Part shown: one piece after another, positions 56,764 to 64,000 of the stretch
Layout: each line of letters starts with the position of its first letter
Numbering within the stretch: position 1 is the first letter of the stretch
Origin: Crocinitomicaceae bacterium
GTDB taxonomy: Bacteria > Bacteroidota > Bacteroidia > Flavobacteriales_D > Crocinitomicaceae
Length of the DNA: 64,000 nucleotides
Direction of reading: 5' to 3'
NCBI GenBank assembly: GCA_024643545.1
Contig: JAHEMR010000003.1
Coordinates: 62,001 to 126,000 of the forward strand
Notes under the pieces: generated by a model
What the model was told of the DNA's origin: nothing
The model's database searches: none
The model's input: the letters and a program-made list of their open reading frames with translations, nothing else
Program-made: the position numbers and the translations under genes

Positions 56764-57956
56764 AAGATTGGATCTTAAAATATAAAACCGGACTAATTTT
56801 TGCCTTCATCGTGACACTCGTTGGTTCCATCATTTGGTACAATAAATACCAAAAAGAACAAGCTGAAACGGGAGGACTAGAACCAAACTTCGAACTATCC
56901 GGTAAAATTTCAGGGGCTCCAGGTTTAAATTTATTTATTGAAGCACCGAGTGATAAAGGAACAATTCCTGTTGCCGAAGGACAAATAAATGAAGATGGAA
57001 CCTTTGATATCATTGGGAATATTCCTGGATTGGGTTACTATTTCCTAAGGTTGGGTGATGAGAAAAATAGCCTGATACCCATTACCTTAATTCCGGGAGA
57101 TCACTTGAAAATCAACACCTCAGCTTCCACTTTCGTTTCAAAACCAAATGCAAGTGGAACGAAATGGAGTCGAACCATGAATGATTATTTGCGTGAATTT
57201 GACCAATTTCAACGCACCCAGTCTCGCTTACAGCTTAATCAAGAAAACCGAAGTAAGGAAGAAGTATCCAAACTTTTTCTAGAGGCAAAAAGCAAGATGG
57301 AAGCTTTTTCACGTGCACGCATGCTGAAGGACCCAAGTAACGCATACAACATCATTCTTTCCATGGATTTGTTGCCAAGTATGAGTTTTGATGATTGGGA
57401 TCCTAGTAACTTAAATGCACTACGCAAAGTTACCGAAGCATTTGAGGATAAATATGCTGGTCAACCAGCAGCTGAAACCTTTAGAAATCAATATGCTCAA
57501 ATCGAAAATGCATATTATGAATTCGCTTCATCAGTGAATGGAACAGTACCTGTGCCTGAAATATCGCTTGCAAATCCTTCTGGGAAAATACTCAAATTAT
57601 CCGATCTGAAAGGCAAGGTTGTTTTGGTTGATTTCTGGGCATCTTGGTGTGGACCTTGTCGTGCAGAGAATCCAAATGTGGTGAAAATGTATCAAAAATT
57701 CAAGAACAAAGGATTTACCGTATTCTCCGTTTCTTTGGATGAAGATGCGTCAAAATGGAAGGAAGCAATCGCCAAAGATCAACTAGAATGGGAATACCAC
57801 GTGAGTGACTTGAAAGGTTGGAAATCATCCGTAGTACCGACCTTTGGAATTGAAGGGATACCGTATACTGTTCTCATTAACAAAGAAGGGAAAATTATCG
57901 GGAAAAATTTACGTGGTGAAAAACTAGAAGAAACACTAAACGAACTTTTAAAATGA
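56760..57956 (+). CDS. TlpA-like thiol-disulfide protein with DUF4369 domain (1), membrane-anchored
   Basis: A 398-residue protein. An N-terminal membrane anchor (about 8-24) is followed by a DUF4369-type beta domain (about 38-135), a helical linker, and a C-terminal TlpA/AhpC thioredoxin domain (about 260-398). Its active site is WASWCGPCRAENPNV (Cys297, Cys300) and its cis-proline region GIEGIPYTVLIN. It probably reduces or resolves disulfides in the periplasm, for example in cytochrome c maturation. It is followed by a paralogue in ATGA overlap. Confidence 0.9.
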   Translation: MKDWILKYKTGLIFAFIVTLVGSIIWYNKYQKEQAETGGLEPNFELSGKISGAPGLNLFIEAPSDKGTIPVAEGQINEDGTFDIIGNIPGLGYYFLRLGDEKNSLIPITLIPGDHLKINTSASTFVSKPNASGTKWSRTMNDYLREFDQFQRTQSRLQLNQENRSKEEVSKLFLEAKSKMEAFSRARMLKDPSNAYNIILSMDLLPSMSFDDWDPSNLNALRKVTEAFEDKYAGQPAAETFRNQYAQIENAYYEFASSVNGTVPVPEISLANPSGKILKLSDLKGKVVLVDFWASWCGPCRAENPNVVKMYQKFKNKGFTVFSVSLDEDASKWKEAIAKDQLEWEYHVSDLKGWKSSVVPTFGIEGIPYTVLINKEGKIIGKNLRGEKLEETLNELLK

Positions 57957-59065
57957 AAAACCTAGGAATTTTTTTTATCGCTTTTTTACCGTTTGGATTT
58001 TTTGCTCAAAACACCATTCAAGCGACCGTATCTGGAATGTTCTTCAATGCAAATGTTGATTCCGTTCGGATTTCTCAAAACTTCGGGACTTACTACAAGG
58101 ATTATGGTGCTGCCGCTTTGGATAAAAAAGGGAATTTCAAATTGACTTTGTCTTTGCCAAATCCAGACTATTACTTCTTGCGCGTTGGATCAGAAAACAT
58201 TCACCTCGTTTTAAAAAATAACAGCGACATCAAAGTTTACGGTGACGGTTCAAAACTGAAGGAATTTTGCAATTTCGTTGGTTCAGATGAATCCAAAGCC
58301 ATGAATGACTTTTCACATATCGCAGATAAATGGGCCGTGAAAAATGACTCTGCATTGAATGCCATTAAATTAGATCCCACTCGCCAACAAGCGATAAATG
58401 ATTATATGACACAAGAATTTTATAAATTCAACAGCGAACTACAAGGATTTATTGGTGCCAATGCAAACTCTCCCGTGTTAATCCTAGCTTTGGCAAATAT
58501 GAATGCCGAACAGGATATGGCAACCTATGAAAACGTATTAAATCAATTAAATTCTGTGTTCAAGGAAAGTCCTACAGTTCAGGCTTTCAACACTAATTTT
58601 GCACAGATAAAAAAACGCATTGAAGACGCTAATTTTTTAGCACCCGGAAAAATTGCCCCTGATTTTACTGAATTGAAGGTTGATGGAAAAAAATCGTTTA
58701 CACTGTCTTCCCTAAAGGGACAAATTGTACTCATTGATTTCTGGGCATCGTGGTGTGGTCCATGTCGAAGAGAAAACCCAAACGTTGTTCAAACGTACGA
58801 GAAATATAAAAATGATGGATTCACTATTGTCAGTGTTTCTTTAGATTCTGATGCACAAAAATGGAAAAATGCGATTGAGCAAGACCATCTTTCTTGGCCA
58901 AATCACGTCAGTGACCTTGGAGGATGGAACAGTAAAGTAGCGAAACAATACCAAGTTTCAAGTGTTCCATTTACTGTTCTTATTGATCGTGAAGGACGTG
59001 TGATCAAAACAAATTTAAGAGGTCCAGCATTGGAGGAAGAACTCAAACGTATATTTGGACATTGA
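57953..59065 (+). CDS. TlpA-like thiol-disulfide protein with DUF4369 domain (2), secreted
   Basis: A 370-residue paralogue of the preceding protein with the same domain order. It has a cleavable-looking signal peptide (about 1-19, ending FFAQ) in place of the membrane anchor. The active site is WASWCGPCRRENPNV (Cys268, Cys271), and the cis-proline region is YQVSSVPFTVLID. The two proteins match closely in the thioredoxin part (KGFTVFSVSLDEDASKWK versus DGFTIVSVSLDSDAQKWK), indicating a tandem duplication. Its stop overlaps the lpxH start (TGATG). Confidence 0.9.
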   Translation: MKNLGIFFIAFLPFGFFAQNTIQATVSGMFFNANVDSVRISQNFGTYYKDYGAAALDKKGNFKLTLSLPNPDYYFLRVGSENIHLVLKNNSDIKVYGDGSKLKEFCNFVGSDESKAMNDFSHIADKWAVKNDSALNAIKLDPTRQQAINDYMTQEFYKFNSELQGFIGANANSPVLILALANMNAEQDMATYENVLNQLNSVFKESPTVQAFNTNFAQIKKRIEDANFLAPGKIAPDFTELKVDGKKSFTLSSLKGQIVLIDFWASWCGPCRRENPNVVQTYEKYKNDGFTIVSVSLDSDAQKWKNAIEQDHLSWPNHVSDLGGWNSKVAKQYQVSSVPFTVLIDREGRVIKTNLRGPALEEELKRIFGH

Positions 59066-59853
59066 TGAACCAAGAAACCAAATACACGTACTTTGCCTCC
59101 GATTTTCATCTGGGAACTCCGGATTCAAAAACGAGTCGTGAACGTGAGAATTCACTGGTTCAGTGGTTAGAACACATTGAAAAAGATGCAGATGAAATTT
59201 TTCTTATCGGAGATATTTTCGATTTTTGGTTCGAATACAAAACGGTGATTCCAAAAGGATTCGTCAGACTTCAAGCGAAGATCGCAACGATGGTTGACAA
59301 AGGAATTCCGGTTCACTTTTTTAAAGGAAACCACGATATGTGGATGTTCCATTATTTCCAAGAAGAATTGGGTGTTCAATTGCATTCTGATGAATACTGT
59401 TTCGAAAAAAATGGAAAACGATTTTTTGTCGCACATGGAGATGGATTAGGTCCAGGTGATTACAAGTACAAATTCATTAAACGCGTTTTCAGAAATCCAA
59501 TTTGTCAATGGGCTTTTGCACGCCTCCACCCTAATTTCGGGATTTCATTGGCGAATTACTTTTCGAGAAGTAGTCGAAAAAGTGGAATGGCAAAAGACAT
59601 GGTTTATTTAGGCAAAGAAAACGAGTGGCTCTATCAATTCGCAAAAGAAAATCAAAAAAATAATCCACACGATTTCTATGTTTTTGGCCACCGTCATCTG
59701 CCCTTGCAATTAGACCTTGATCAGGCAAGCTATATCAATACAGGTGAATGGTTATTCGCTCAGACCTTTGCCCGGTTTGATGGTGATCATCTATCCCTTT
59801 TTGAATGGAAAAATGGAAAAATTGAATCCTTCGATGCATCAAAACCTAACTAA
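59065..59853 (+). CDS. lpxH: UDP-2,3-diacylglucosamine diphosphatase (LpxH-type)
   Basis: LpxH cleaves UDP-2,3-diacylglucosamine to lipid X in lipid A synthesis. The 262-residue calcineurin-like metallophosphatase has the metal motifs SDFHLGTP, LIGDIFDFWFEYK, FKGNHDMWMF, VAHGDGLGPGDY and FGHRHLPLQ. The ATG at 59065 was preferred over the TTG at 59062. It is the fifth lipid A gene in the window, along with lpxD, lpxC/fabZ, lpxA and lpxK. Confidence 0.93.
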   Translation: MNQETKYTYFASDFHLGTPDSKTSRERENSLVQWLEHIEKDADEIFLIGDIFDFWFEYKTVIPKGFVRLQAKIATMVDKGIPVHFFKGNHDMWMFHYFQEELGVQLHSDEYCFEKNGKRFFVAHGDGLGPGDYKYKFIKRVFRNPICQWAFARLHPNFGISLANYFSRSSRKSGMAKDMVYLGKENEWLYQFAKENQKNNPHDFYVFGHRHLPLQLDLDQASYINTGEWLFAQTFARFDGDHLSLFEWKNGKIESFDASKPN

Positions 59854-60277
59854 AAAGTGGGGAAATGTATCGATAGATGCATTGCCGCGAATTTCAACAG
59901 AACTCGTTTCACTTATTTCGAAACCATGCTTCGTCGCGATTCAAGGAGAAATGGGAGCTGGAAAAACTACATTTGTTCAGTCTCTACTGCGTGAATTAGG
60001 TATTCATCAACCAGATGGCTCACCGACCTATGCGATTGTTCATGCGTATGTAAATGAATTTGGAACTAAAATATACCACCTTGATTGCTATCGAATTGAA
60101 AATGAGCGCGATTCCGAACAACTTGGATTAGAAGAACTTTTTGAAGAGAATGCCTACTTCTTTGTTGAATGGCCGGATAAAATTGAAAAAAAAATACCAG
60201 AACACGCGAATTGGCTGTATATTCGTTGTGAGCCCGAAAGTGAACTAAGAGAAATCGTTTTGAATTATGATAACTGA
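59834..60277 (+). CDS. tsaE: tRNA N6-threonylcarbamoyladenosine (t6A) ATPase TsaE
   Basis: TsaE is the ATPase that drives the t6A tRNA-modification cycle with TsaB/TsaD. From ATG 59834 the product is 147 residues, the usual size: Walker A IQGEMGAGKTTFVQSLL, SPTYAIVHAY, YHLDCYRIENERDSEQLGLEEL and FVEWPDKI. The open frame extends to 59717, but that would overlap lpxH by 137 bases; ATG 59813 is also possible. It overlaps ald by 11 bases. Confidence 0.93.
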   Translation: MHQNLTKKWGNVSIDALPRISTELVSLISKPCFVAIQGEMGAGKTTFVQSLLRELGIHQPDGSPTYAIVHAYVNEFGTKIYHLDCYRIENERDSEQLGLEELFEENAYFFVEWPDKIEKKIPEHANWLYIRCEPESELREIVLNYDN

Positions 60278-61487
60278 TCCTGAATTACTGAAAACACTGA
60301 TCCAAAAAGGCAGCCTACTTCCCAAAGAAGAAATGTTAGAAGTACGCAAGAAAAAAGGCAACTTATTTATTGGAATACCCAAAGAAACTTCCTTTCAAGA
60401 AAGACGTGTTGCTTTGGTTCCTGAAGCCGTTACCTTACTTGTTTCAAATGGTCACCAAGTATTAATGGAAACAAATGCAGGTGAAGGTTCGAACTTTACT
60501 GACAACGAATACAGCGAGGCTGGAGCCCAAATAGTTTACGACAGAAAATCCATCTACAGCTGTGACATTATTTTGAAAGTTGCGCCACCATCTGAAGAAG
60601 AAGTTGAATTAATGGTTGGAAATCAAACGTTTATTTCCGCACTTCAGATTTCTACACAGCCAAAAGAAATATTACAGAAATTAACAGCAAAAAAAGTTAC
60701 AGCAATTGCCTGGGATTATATTCAGGACGAAGAAGGTGTGTTTTCCATTGTTCGTACCATGGGTGAAATTGCTGGAACTACTTCCATACTCGTAGCTGGA
60801 GAACTTCTCTCCTCATTTTCTCAAGGGAAAGGACTAATGCTAGGTGGAATTGCAGGTGTGCAACCCGCGGAAGTTGTGGTGATTGGAGCTGGTACAGTTG
60901 GAGAATTTGCGACACGTGCAGCCCTTGGACTTGGTGCCTCAGTCAAAGTTTTTGATAACTCCTTAACACGTTTACGTCGTTTACAAAACGATTTGAGTTT
61001 ACGCGTTTATACTTCCATCATTCAACCGAAAGTACTAGCTAAAGCAATACGCCGAGCGGATGTTGTCATTGGTGCCTTACGCTCCAACATTGGACGCACA
61101 CCCTGTGTCGTAAGTGAAGAAATGATTGAAGAAATGAAATCGGGATCAGTCTTGGTAGATGTCAGCATCGATCAAGGTGGATGCTTTGAAACATCTCGTG
61201 TCACAAATCACATTGATCCAACCTTCGTTAAACATGGAGTGGTACATTACTGCGTGCCGAATATTGCTTCACGTGTAGCAAGAACAGCCTCTTTTGCCCT
61301 TTCTAACACCTTTTCACCAATGATCCTAGAGATGGGAGAAAAAGGTGGCGTTGTAGATTTAATTCGGACACACAGTGGTTTCCGAAACGGCGTATACATG
61401 TATAAAGGTATTTTAACAAATGAAGTGCTTGGAAAAGTTTTCGACCTGAAATACAAGGATATTCACTTGTTGCTACCAGGGATGTAA
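60267..61487 (+). CDS. ald: Alanine dehydrogenase / PNT-family oxidoreductase
   Basis: A 406-residue enzyme of the alanine dehydrogenase/pyridine nucleotide transhydrogenase alpha family, converting L-alanine to pyruvate with NAD. An about 33-residue N-terminal extension precedes GIPKETSFQERRVALVPEAV. It then has the NAD-binding VVIGAGTVGEFATRAALGLGA and the catalytic region VGALRSNIGRTPCVVSEEM, and DVSIDQGGCFETSRVT. Such N-extended forms are usual in Bacteroidota. A link to D-alanine supply for ddl is possible but not shown. Confidence 0.9.
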   Translation: MITDPELLKTLIQKGSLLPKEEMLEVRKKKGNLFIGIPKETSFQERRVALVPEAVTLLVSNGHQVLMETNAGEGSNFTDNEYSEAGAQIVYDRKSIYSCDIILKVAPPSEEEVELMVGNQTFISALQISTQPKEILQKLTAKKVTAIAWDYIQDEEGVFSIVRTMGEIAGTTSILVAGELLSSFSQGKGLMLGGIAGVQPAEVVVIGAGTVGEFATRAALGLGASVKVFDNSLTRLRRLQNDLSLRVYTSIIQPKVLAKAIRRADVVIGALRSNIGRTPCVVSEEMIEEMKSGSVLVDVSIDQGGCFETSRVTNHIDPTFVKHGVVHYCVPNIASRVARTASFALSNTFSPMILEMGEKGGVVDLIRTHSGFRNGVYMYKGILTNEVLGKVFDLKYKDIHLLLPGM

Positions 61488-61939
61488 TGAATCCAATTGT
61501 ACCCTTAAATTTACCTCGAACGGATTTGCAATTGAGCAGAAAAGATGGCGAGGTCTCTGTACTTTGCCTCATTCGAAGAAAGAAAATCCGCTTAACACCA
61601 GAAGAATGGGTGCGGCAACATTTCATCTCCTTTCTTGCAACAGAAAAGGGCTACCCACTTTCCAGAATTGACGTAGAAAAATCGATTCAATATGCCGGAT
61701 TAAAAAAAAGATGGGATATCATTGTCTATGACGATGACTTCAATCCGCATATTTTAGTTGAATGCAAAGCGCCAAAAATTAACATTTCTGTTGACACACT
61801 GTATCAAGCGTTAACGTATCAAAAAGAAATGCAAGGAAAAATCATTGCACTTACCAATGGACTCACACATACTTACTTTAAAGTTGATCAAGCGTTACAG
61901 CATTTCACCGTGATCGAAGAAATTCCCGGTAAAAACTAG
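61487..61939 (+). CDS. Lone HsdR_N-type PD-(D/E)xK nuclease-fold protein
   Basis: A 150-residue protein matching the N-terminal nuclease-like domain of type I restriction HsdR subunits, but with no helicase part and no hsdM/hsdS nearby. It has EEWVRQHFISFLATEKGYP and the PD-(D/E)xK residues Asp77 (KRWDIIVYDDDF), Glu92 and Lys94 (LVECKAPK), with the following QALTYQKEM as in HsdR. Stand-alone copies are widespread in Bacteroidota, mostly as core genes of unknown role rather than defence islands. TAATG junction with ald; shares a CTAG stop palindrome with the convergent gene. Confidence 0.8.
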   Translation: MNPIVPLNLPRTDLQLSRKDGEVSVLCLIRRKKIRLTPEEWVRQHFISFLATEKGYPLSRIDVEKSIQYAGLKKRWDIIVYDDDFNPHILVECKAPKINISVDTLYQALTYQKEMQGKIIALTNGLTHTYFKVDQALQHFTVIEEIPGKN

Positions 61940-62487
61940 TTATTTAAGTAATCCCAATCTCCAGATTTCATTCGTTGATATTCCCTTGCCAGGTAAGCAA
62001 GTTGAATGCGCATTAAATCGAATGCTGCTTCAGTCTCAGCACTGATCTCCTTTTGACGCATTTTCAATTGTAACTTCATAAACATAGCATGCATCAATAC
62101 CTCCACATCTTGACGCTGACCCATATTTGATTTTTGCTTGAATTCCACTAACGCTTCTTGCGCATTTCCGCACAACGTTTTATATTTCTCATCATTCATG
62201 ATGGTTAATAAACTGTTGTGCAAATAAGTAAGTTCCACTAAAATCTCTTGTACTTCATCGATGTGACCTTCCTTTTCAAGTCCTTTCACATTCATTTCGC
62301 GGACCAAATTTTGGTACCATGAAATTTGTTCTTGTAATTGAAATTCATCGCGAATTGCTGGCTCTAGTACTTGAGATTTAATTAATTCCATATCCAAATT
62401 CAAGGAACGAACTAAATCTTCAATTTGAAATAAATACAAAATGTATTCCGCAACGTTTTCGACTTTTTTGGATTCTGTTGGACGCAT
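61936..62487 (-). CDS. DUF4924 family protein
   Basis: A 183-residue, all-helical soluble protein (ENVAEYILYLFQIEDLVRSL; AFDLMRIQLAYLAREYQRMKSGDW) resembling the DUF4924 family, found mainly in Bacteroidota. No function is known. It follows the OmpH-like gene at 1 base, so it is likely co-transcribed. Confidence 0.8.
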   Translation of the reverse strand: MRPTESKKVENVAEYILYLFQIEDLVRSLNLDMELIKSQVLEPAIRDEFQLQEQISWYQNLVREMNVKGLEKEGHIDEVQEILVELTYLHNSLLTIMNDEKYKTLCGNAQEALVEFKQKSNMGQRQDVEVLMHAMFMKLQLKMRQKEISAETEAAFDLMRIQLAYLAREYQRMKSGDWDYLNN

Positions 62488-62488
62488 A

Positions 62489-63088
62489 TTACTTAAGTTC
62501 CTTTTCGATTTGAGCCTGATTCTCGTTTAAGAAGTTGACAAATTCAGTAGTGACATCCATGCTTGGATTGATGAAGTTTATTTGACCCCCTTCACCGTGC
62601 ATTAGTAAAATATCAATATTATGCTTCTCGCAGTACTTTTTTCCTAGCGCCTCTATTTTTTTGTTCACTGTTTCCAAAGACTTCATTGCTTCTTCCTCAA
62701 TTTTTGCACCTTCTGTCTGTTGGTATTGCATGATTTGATTTTGCATTTCTTGAGCGCGTTGTTGTACTTGTGCAATTTCATTTTGGGATAAAAGTCCTCC
62801 TCGTGCTTCAGCGTCCTTTTTTGTAATAAAAGCTTCATATGCTTTTGTTCTGCGTTGAACCTCTGCCTCAAAAACTTTCTGTTTTTTCTTAATAATTCCT
62901 TCTTCTTTTACGAAGTAGTCAAAATTCGCTTTGATACTATCGTTGGAATAATAAGCAATTTTCAATCCACCCAAATTTCGTGATTCCACTTTGGGAGTTG
63001 TATCCTTTTTAGGCGCAGATTTGTCACCACAAGATGCAAAAAGTGTGATTCCAACTATTGCCGCACTTAGTATAACTATTGATTTCAT
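62489..63088 (-). CDS. OmpH/Skp-like periplasmic chaperone, predicted lipoprotein
   Basis: A 199-residue protein with a lipoprotein signal (TLFASC, Cys20), a beta strand (LKIAYYSNDSIKANF), a long coiled-coil-like helical hairpin rich in Glu/Lys/Gln (about 70-150) and the closing domain DILLMHGEGGQINFINPSMDVTTEFVNFLN. This is the jellyfish layout of Skp/OmpH, which escorts outer-membrane proteins. The lipid anchor is the difference from soluble Skp. It begins 1 base after the small upstream gene ends. Confidence 0.88.
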   Translation of the reverse strand: MKSIVILSAAIVGITLFASCGDKSAPKKDTTPKVESRNLGGLKIAYYSNDSIKANFDYFVKEEGIIKKKQKVFEAEVQRRTKAYEAFITKKDAEARGGLLSQNEIAQVQQRAQEMQNQIMQYQQTEGAKIEEEAMKSLETVNKKIEALGKKYCEKHNIDILLMHGEGGQINFINPSMDVTTEFVNFLNENQAQIEKELK

Positions 63089-63089
63089 T

Positions 63090-63332
63090 TTATGATTTTA
63101 AGTGTATAATTTCCATCCAATCGCCACGCATTTCTATGAAACGATGAATGCATTTCGTTAAAAAAGTCCCTTGAATGAGTGTTTCGATTTCTTCTACTTG
63201 TGGAAAATCCGATTCAGAAACTTTAAATGTTTGTTCAAATTGATCCAAGGAAATCGTTAAAATGAATTTCCCATTGTAGGAATGAAGTTGAATTAAAAAT
63301 CGTTCGTGAGGAATTTGTTTTAATAAACGCAT
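63090..63332 (-). CDS. Small hypothetical protein, 80 residues
   Basis: An 80-residue protein, MRLLKQIPHERFLIQLHSYN at the start, with alternating beta-strand pattern (GKFILTISLDQFEQTFKV) and a helical end (CIHRFIEMRGDWMEII). I recognise no family. The ATG at 63332 is favoured by a TATTTTTG box 3 bases upstream; the TTG at 63347 would lie upstream of that box. It is adjacent to the OmpH gene. Confidence 0.6.
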   Translation of the reverse strand: MRLLKQIPHERFLIQLHSYNGKFILTISLDQFEQTFKVSESDFPQVEEIETLIQGTFLTKCIHRFIEMRGDWMEIIHLKS

Positions 63333-63335
63333 GAA

Positions 63336-63343
63336 CAAAAATA
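63336..63343 (-). promoter_or_regulatory. Candidate -7 box (TATTTTTG) for the small gene and ompH
   Basis: On the minus strand TATTTTTG, 3 bases (TTC) before the ATG at 63332, between siaC and the small gene. Predicts a leaderless transcript for the small gene-ompH-DUF4924 run. Confidence 0.5.
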
Positions 63344-63365
63344 GCAATTTTCGTTCTGAACTGAA

Positions 63366-63755
63366 TTAAACCAGTGGAAAAGGTTTTAGTACATCGAACT
63401 CAAAGCCAATTTGAGTCAATATATCCATGTCTTTTCCAAGTTCAAGCATGTCGAGGTCGTTCTCTTCGTAGTTCCAATGCACACGAACTTCATTTCCTTC
63501 TTTAATCATGTCTTTCAAAAGATACAAAACTTCCACTAGTGCAGAAGAGGAACTCGTATCTAAAGACTCGATGAATAAATTCAAACATGTTTTCGTGGAA
63601 GGTTTTGCGCTATACGCTTGAACCCAAGATATCACTGGAGACCAAAATTCTTGAGAATCTTCGTTTATCGATTTCCCACTGATTTCCATCAATCCATTCG
63701 AAAGAAAAGAGATAAGCGGTGTTTGTTCTGTTTGAGCGATAACTAAATGGTCCAT
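63366..63755 (-). CDS. SiaC family regulatory phosphoprotein (DUF1987)
   Basis: A 129-residue protein of the DUF1987/SiaC family, anti-sigma-antagonist-like phosphoproteins. It has TEQTPLISFLSNGLMEISGKSINEDSQEFW and a Ser/Thr run LDTSSSSALVEVLYLL (67-71) where the phosphorylation site of characterised SiaC lies, then VHWNYEENDLDMLELG. In Pseudomonas, SiaC is switched by the kinase SiaB and phosphatase SiaA and controls a diguanylate cyclase. No such partner is seen in the window, though one could lie beyond the right edge. Confidence 0.82.
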   Translation of the reverse strand: MDHLVIAQTEQTPLISFLSNGLMEISGKSINEDSQEFWSPVISWVQAYSAKPSTKTCLNLFIESLDTSSSSALVEVLYLLKDMIKEGNEVRVHWNYEENDLDMLELGKDMDILTQIGFEFDVLKPFPLV

Positions 63756-63771
63756 ATCTGATTAAGAGGGT

Positions 63772-63779
63772 CAAATTTA
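63772..63779 (-). promoter_or_regulatory. Candidate -7 box (TAAATTTG) for siaC
   Basis: On the minus strand TAAATTTG, 16 bases before the siaC ATG. No clear -33 element. Confidence 0.45.
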
Positions 63780-64000
63780 GGGAAACGAAAATAATTCTTA
63801 AAATTTTTATTGGTCGAAATGAATTAATTTTTTTCTCGACTCCAACCAATTTATTTTATATGCTTATTTACCTGATAGTTACACTCAATTTAAAGCATTA
63901 TATCAATTTAACTATTTAAAATTTGATCAAAGATTTTGCGTTAAATCCATCTGTTTTCATGTGAATAGAAGGTCCAGTTATTCGACAACTTGAAAAGAAA
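63780..64000. other. AT-rich end of window with no supported gene
   Basis: About 220 bases, strongly AT-rich. Short open frames enter from the right edge on the minus strand (one with stop near 63918), too short to call. No perfect -7 box, terminator or repeat was seen. Confidence 0.5.

Noticed and set aside
59717..59833. Longer tsaE frame
   Set aside because: It would overlap lpxH by 137 bases, and the extra residues do not belong to TsaE.
61487..61939. Type I restriction system
   Set aside because: Only a single HsdR_N-like domain is present, with no hsdM, hsdS or helicase.
63800..64000. Partial gene at the right edge, minus strand
   Set aside because: Fewer than 30 codons of open frame in competing frames; not enough to support a call.

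Overview
The window is a gene-dense chromosomal segment from a member of the Bacteroidota, most likely Flavobacteriales and possibly Crocinitomicaceae/Fluviicola-like. This rests on: type IX secretion (T9SS) C-terminal sorting domains, an LpxC-FabZ fusion, a CcoN-CcoO fusion, DUF4956/VTC, DUF4924 and SiaC families, a PorE-like OmpA protein, few Shine-Dalgarno sequences, and many -7 boxes of the Bacteroidota type TAnnTTTG. Composition is even and AT-rich. I see no IS element, prophage, CRISPR array, rRNA or tRNA. The longest stretch without an assigned gene is the right end (about 245 bases).

Layout. 1-268: start of mdh (minus, cut by the window edge). 418-2240: an ECF sigma factor and an overlapping membrane protein that looks like its anti-sigma partner. 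2385-7516: mutL, two rhomboid proteases, an EEP-fold membrane protein and a lone glutamine amidotransferase. 7518-18626: a divergent respiratory locus with an FNR-like regulator on the minus strand facing hemN-ccoI-ccoS-ccoNO-ccoQ-ccoP-ccoG-ccoH-safE, closed by a bidirectional terminator. 18771-24038 (minus): a large T9SS-secreted BNR protein, lipA and an acyltransferase. 24159-30044: ddl and dacB end to end, then rfbC and uvrA. 30154-31215: trxA, a terminator and an unknown membrane-anchored protein. 31293-37178: lpxD, lpxC/fabZ, lpxA, rlmD, cinA. 37179-40529 (minus): a T9SS lipoprotein-like or secreted protein and a TonB-dependent receptor. 40618-44743: queE, a PorE-like protein, a UbiA prenyltransferase and maf. 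44790-51939 (minus): purT, M61 peptidase, BNR protein, ung, then hemE and an OmpA protein. 52055-61939: VTC polyphosphate-polymerase-like protein, DUF4956, lpxK, punA, gatB, two TlpA thioredoxins, lpxH, tsaE, ald and a lone HsdR_N nuclease domain. 61936-63755 (minus): siaC, a small gene, an OmpH/Skp-like lipoprotein and a DUF4924 gene.

How the parts work together. The 7.5-18.6 kb locus is a complete cbb3 oxidase factory for microaerobic growth: structural subunits, Cu-transport ATPase, Fe-S accessory protein, anaerobic heme synthesis, and a likely oxygen- or redox-sensing regulator. Envelope building is the second theme: lipid A (lpxD, lpxC/fabZ, lpxA, lpxK, lpxH), peptidoglycan (ddl, dacB), dTDP-rhamnose (rfbC), and several outer-membrane or T9SS proteins. 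The rest is housekeeping: repair (mutL, uvrA, ung), translation (gatB, tsaE, queE, rlmD) and purines/heme (purT, punA, hemE).

The most distinctive signal is regulatory. At seven genes a perfect TAnnTTTG box lies only 3-6 bases before the ATG, which predicts leaderless mRNAs. I did not find a clear new defence or mobile system. The best candidates for novelty are the sigma/membrane-protein pair at 0.4-2.2 kb and the TTGTAATA operator-like repeats between dacB and rfbC.
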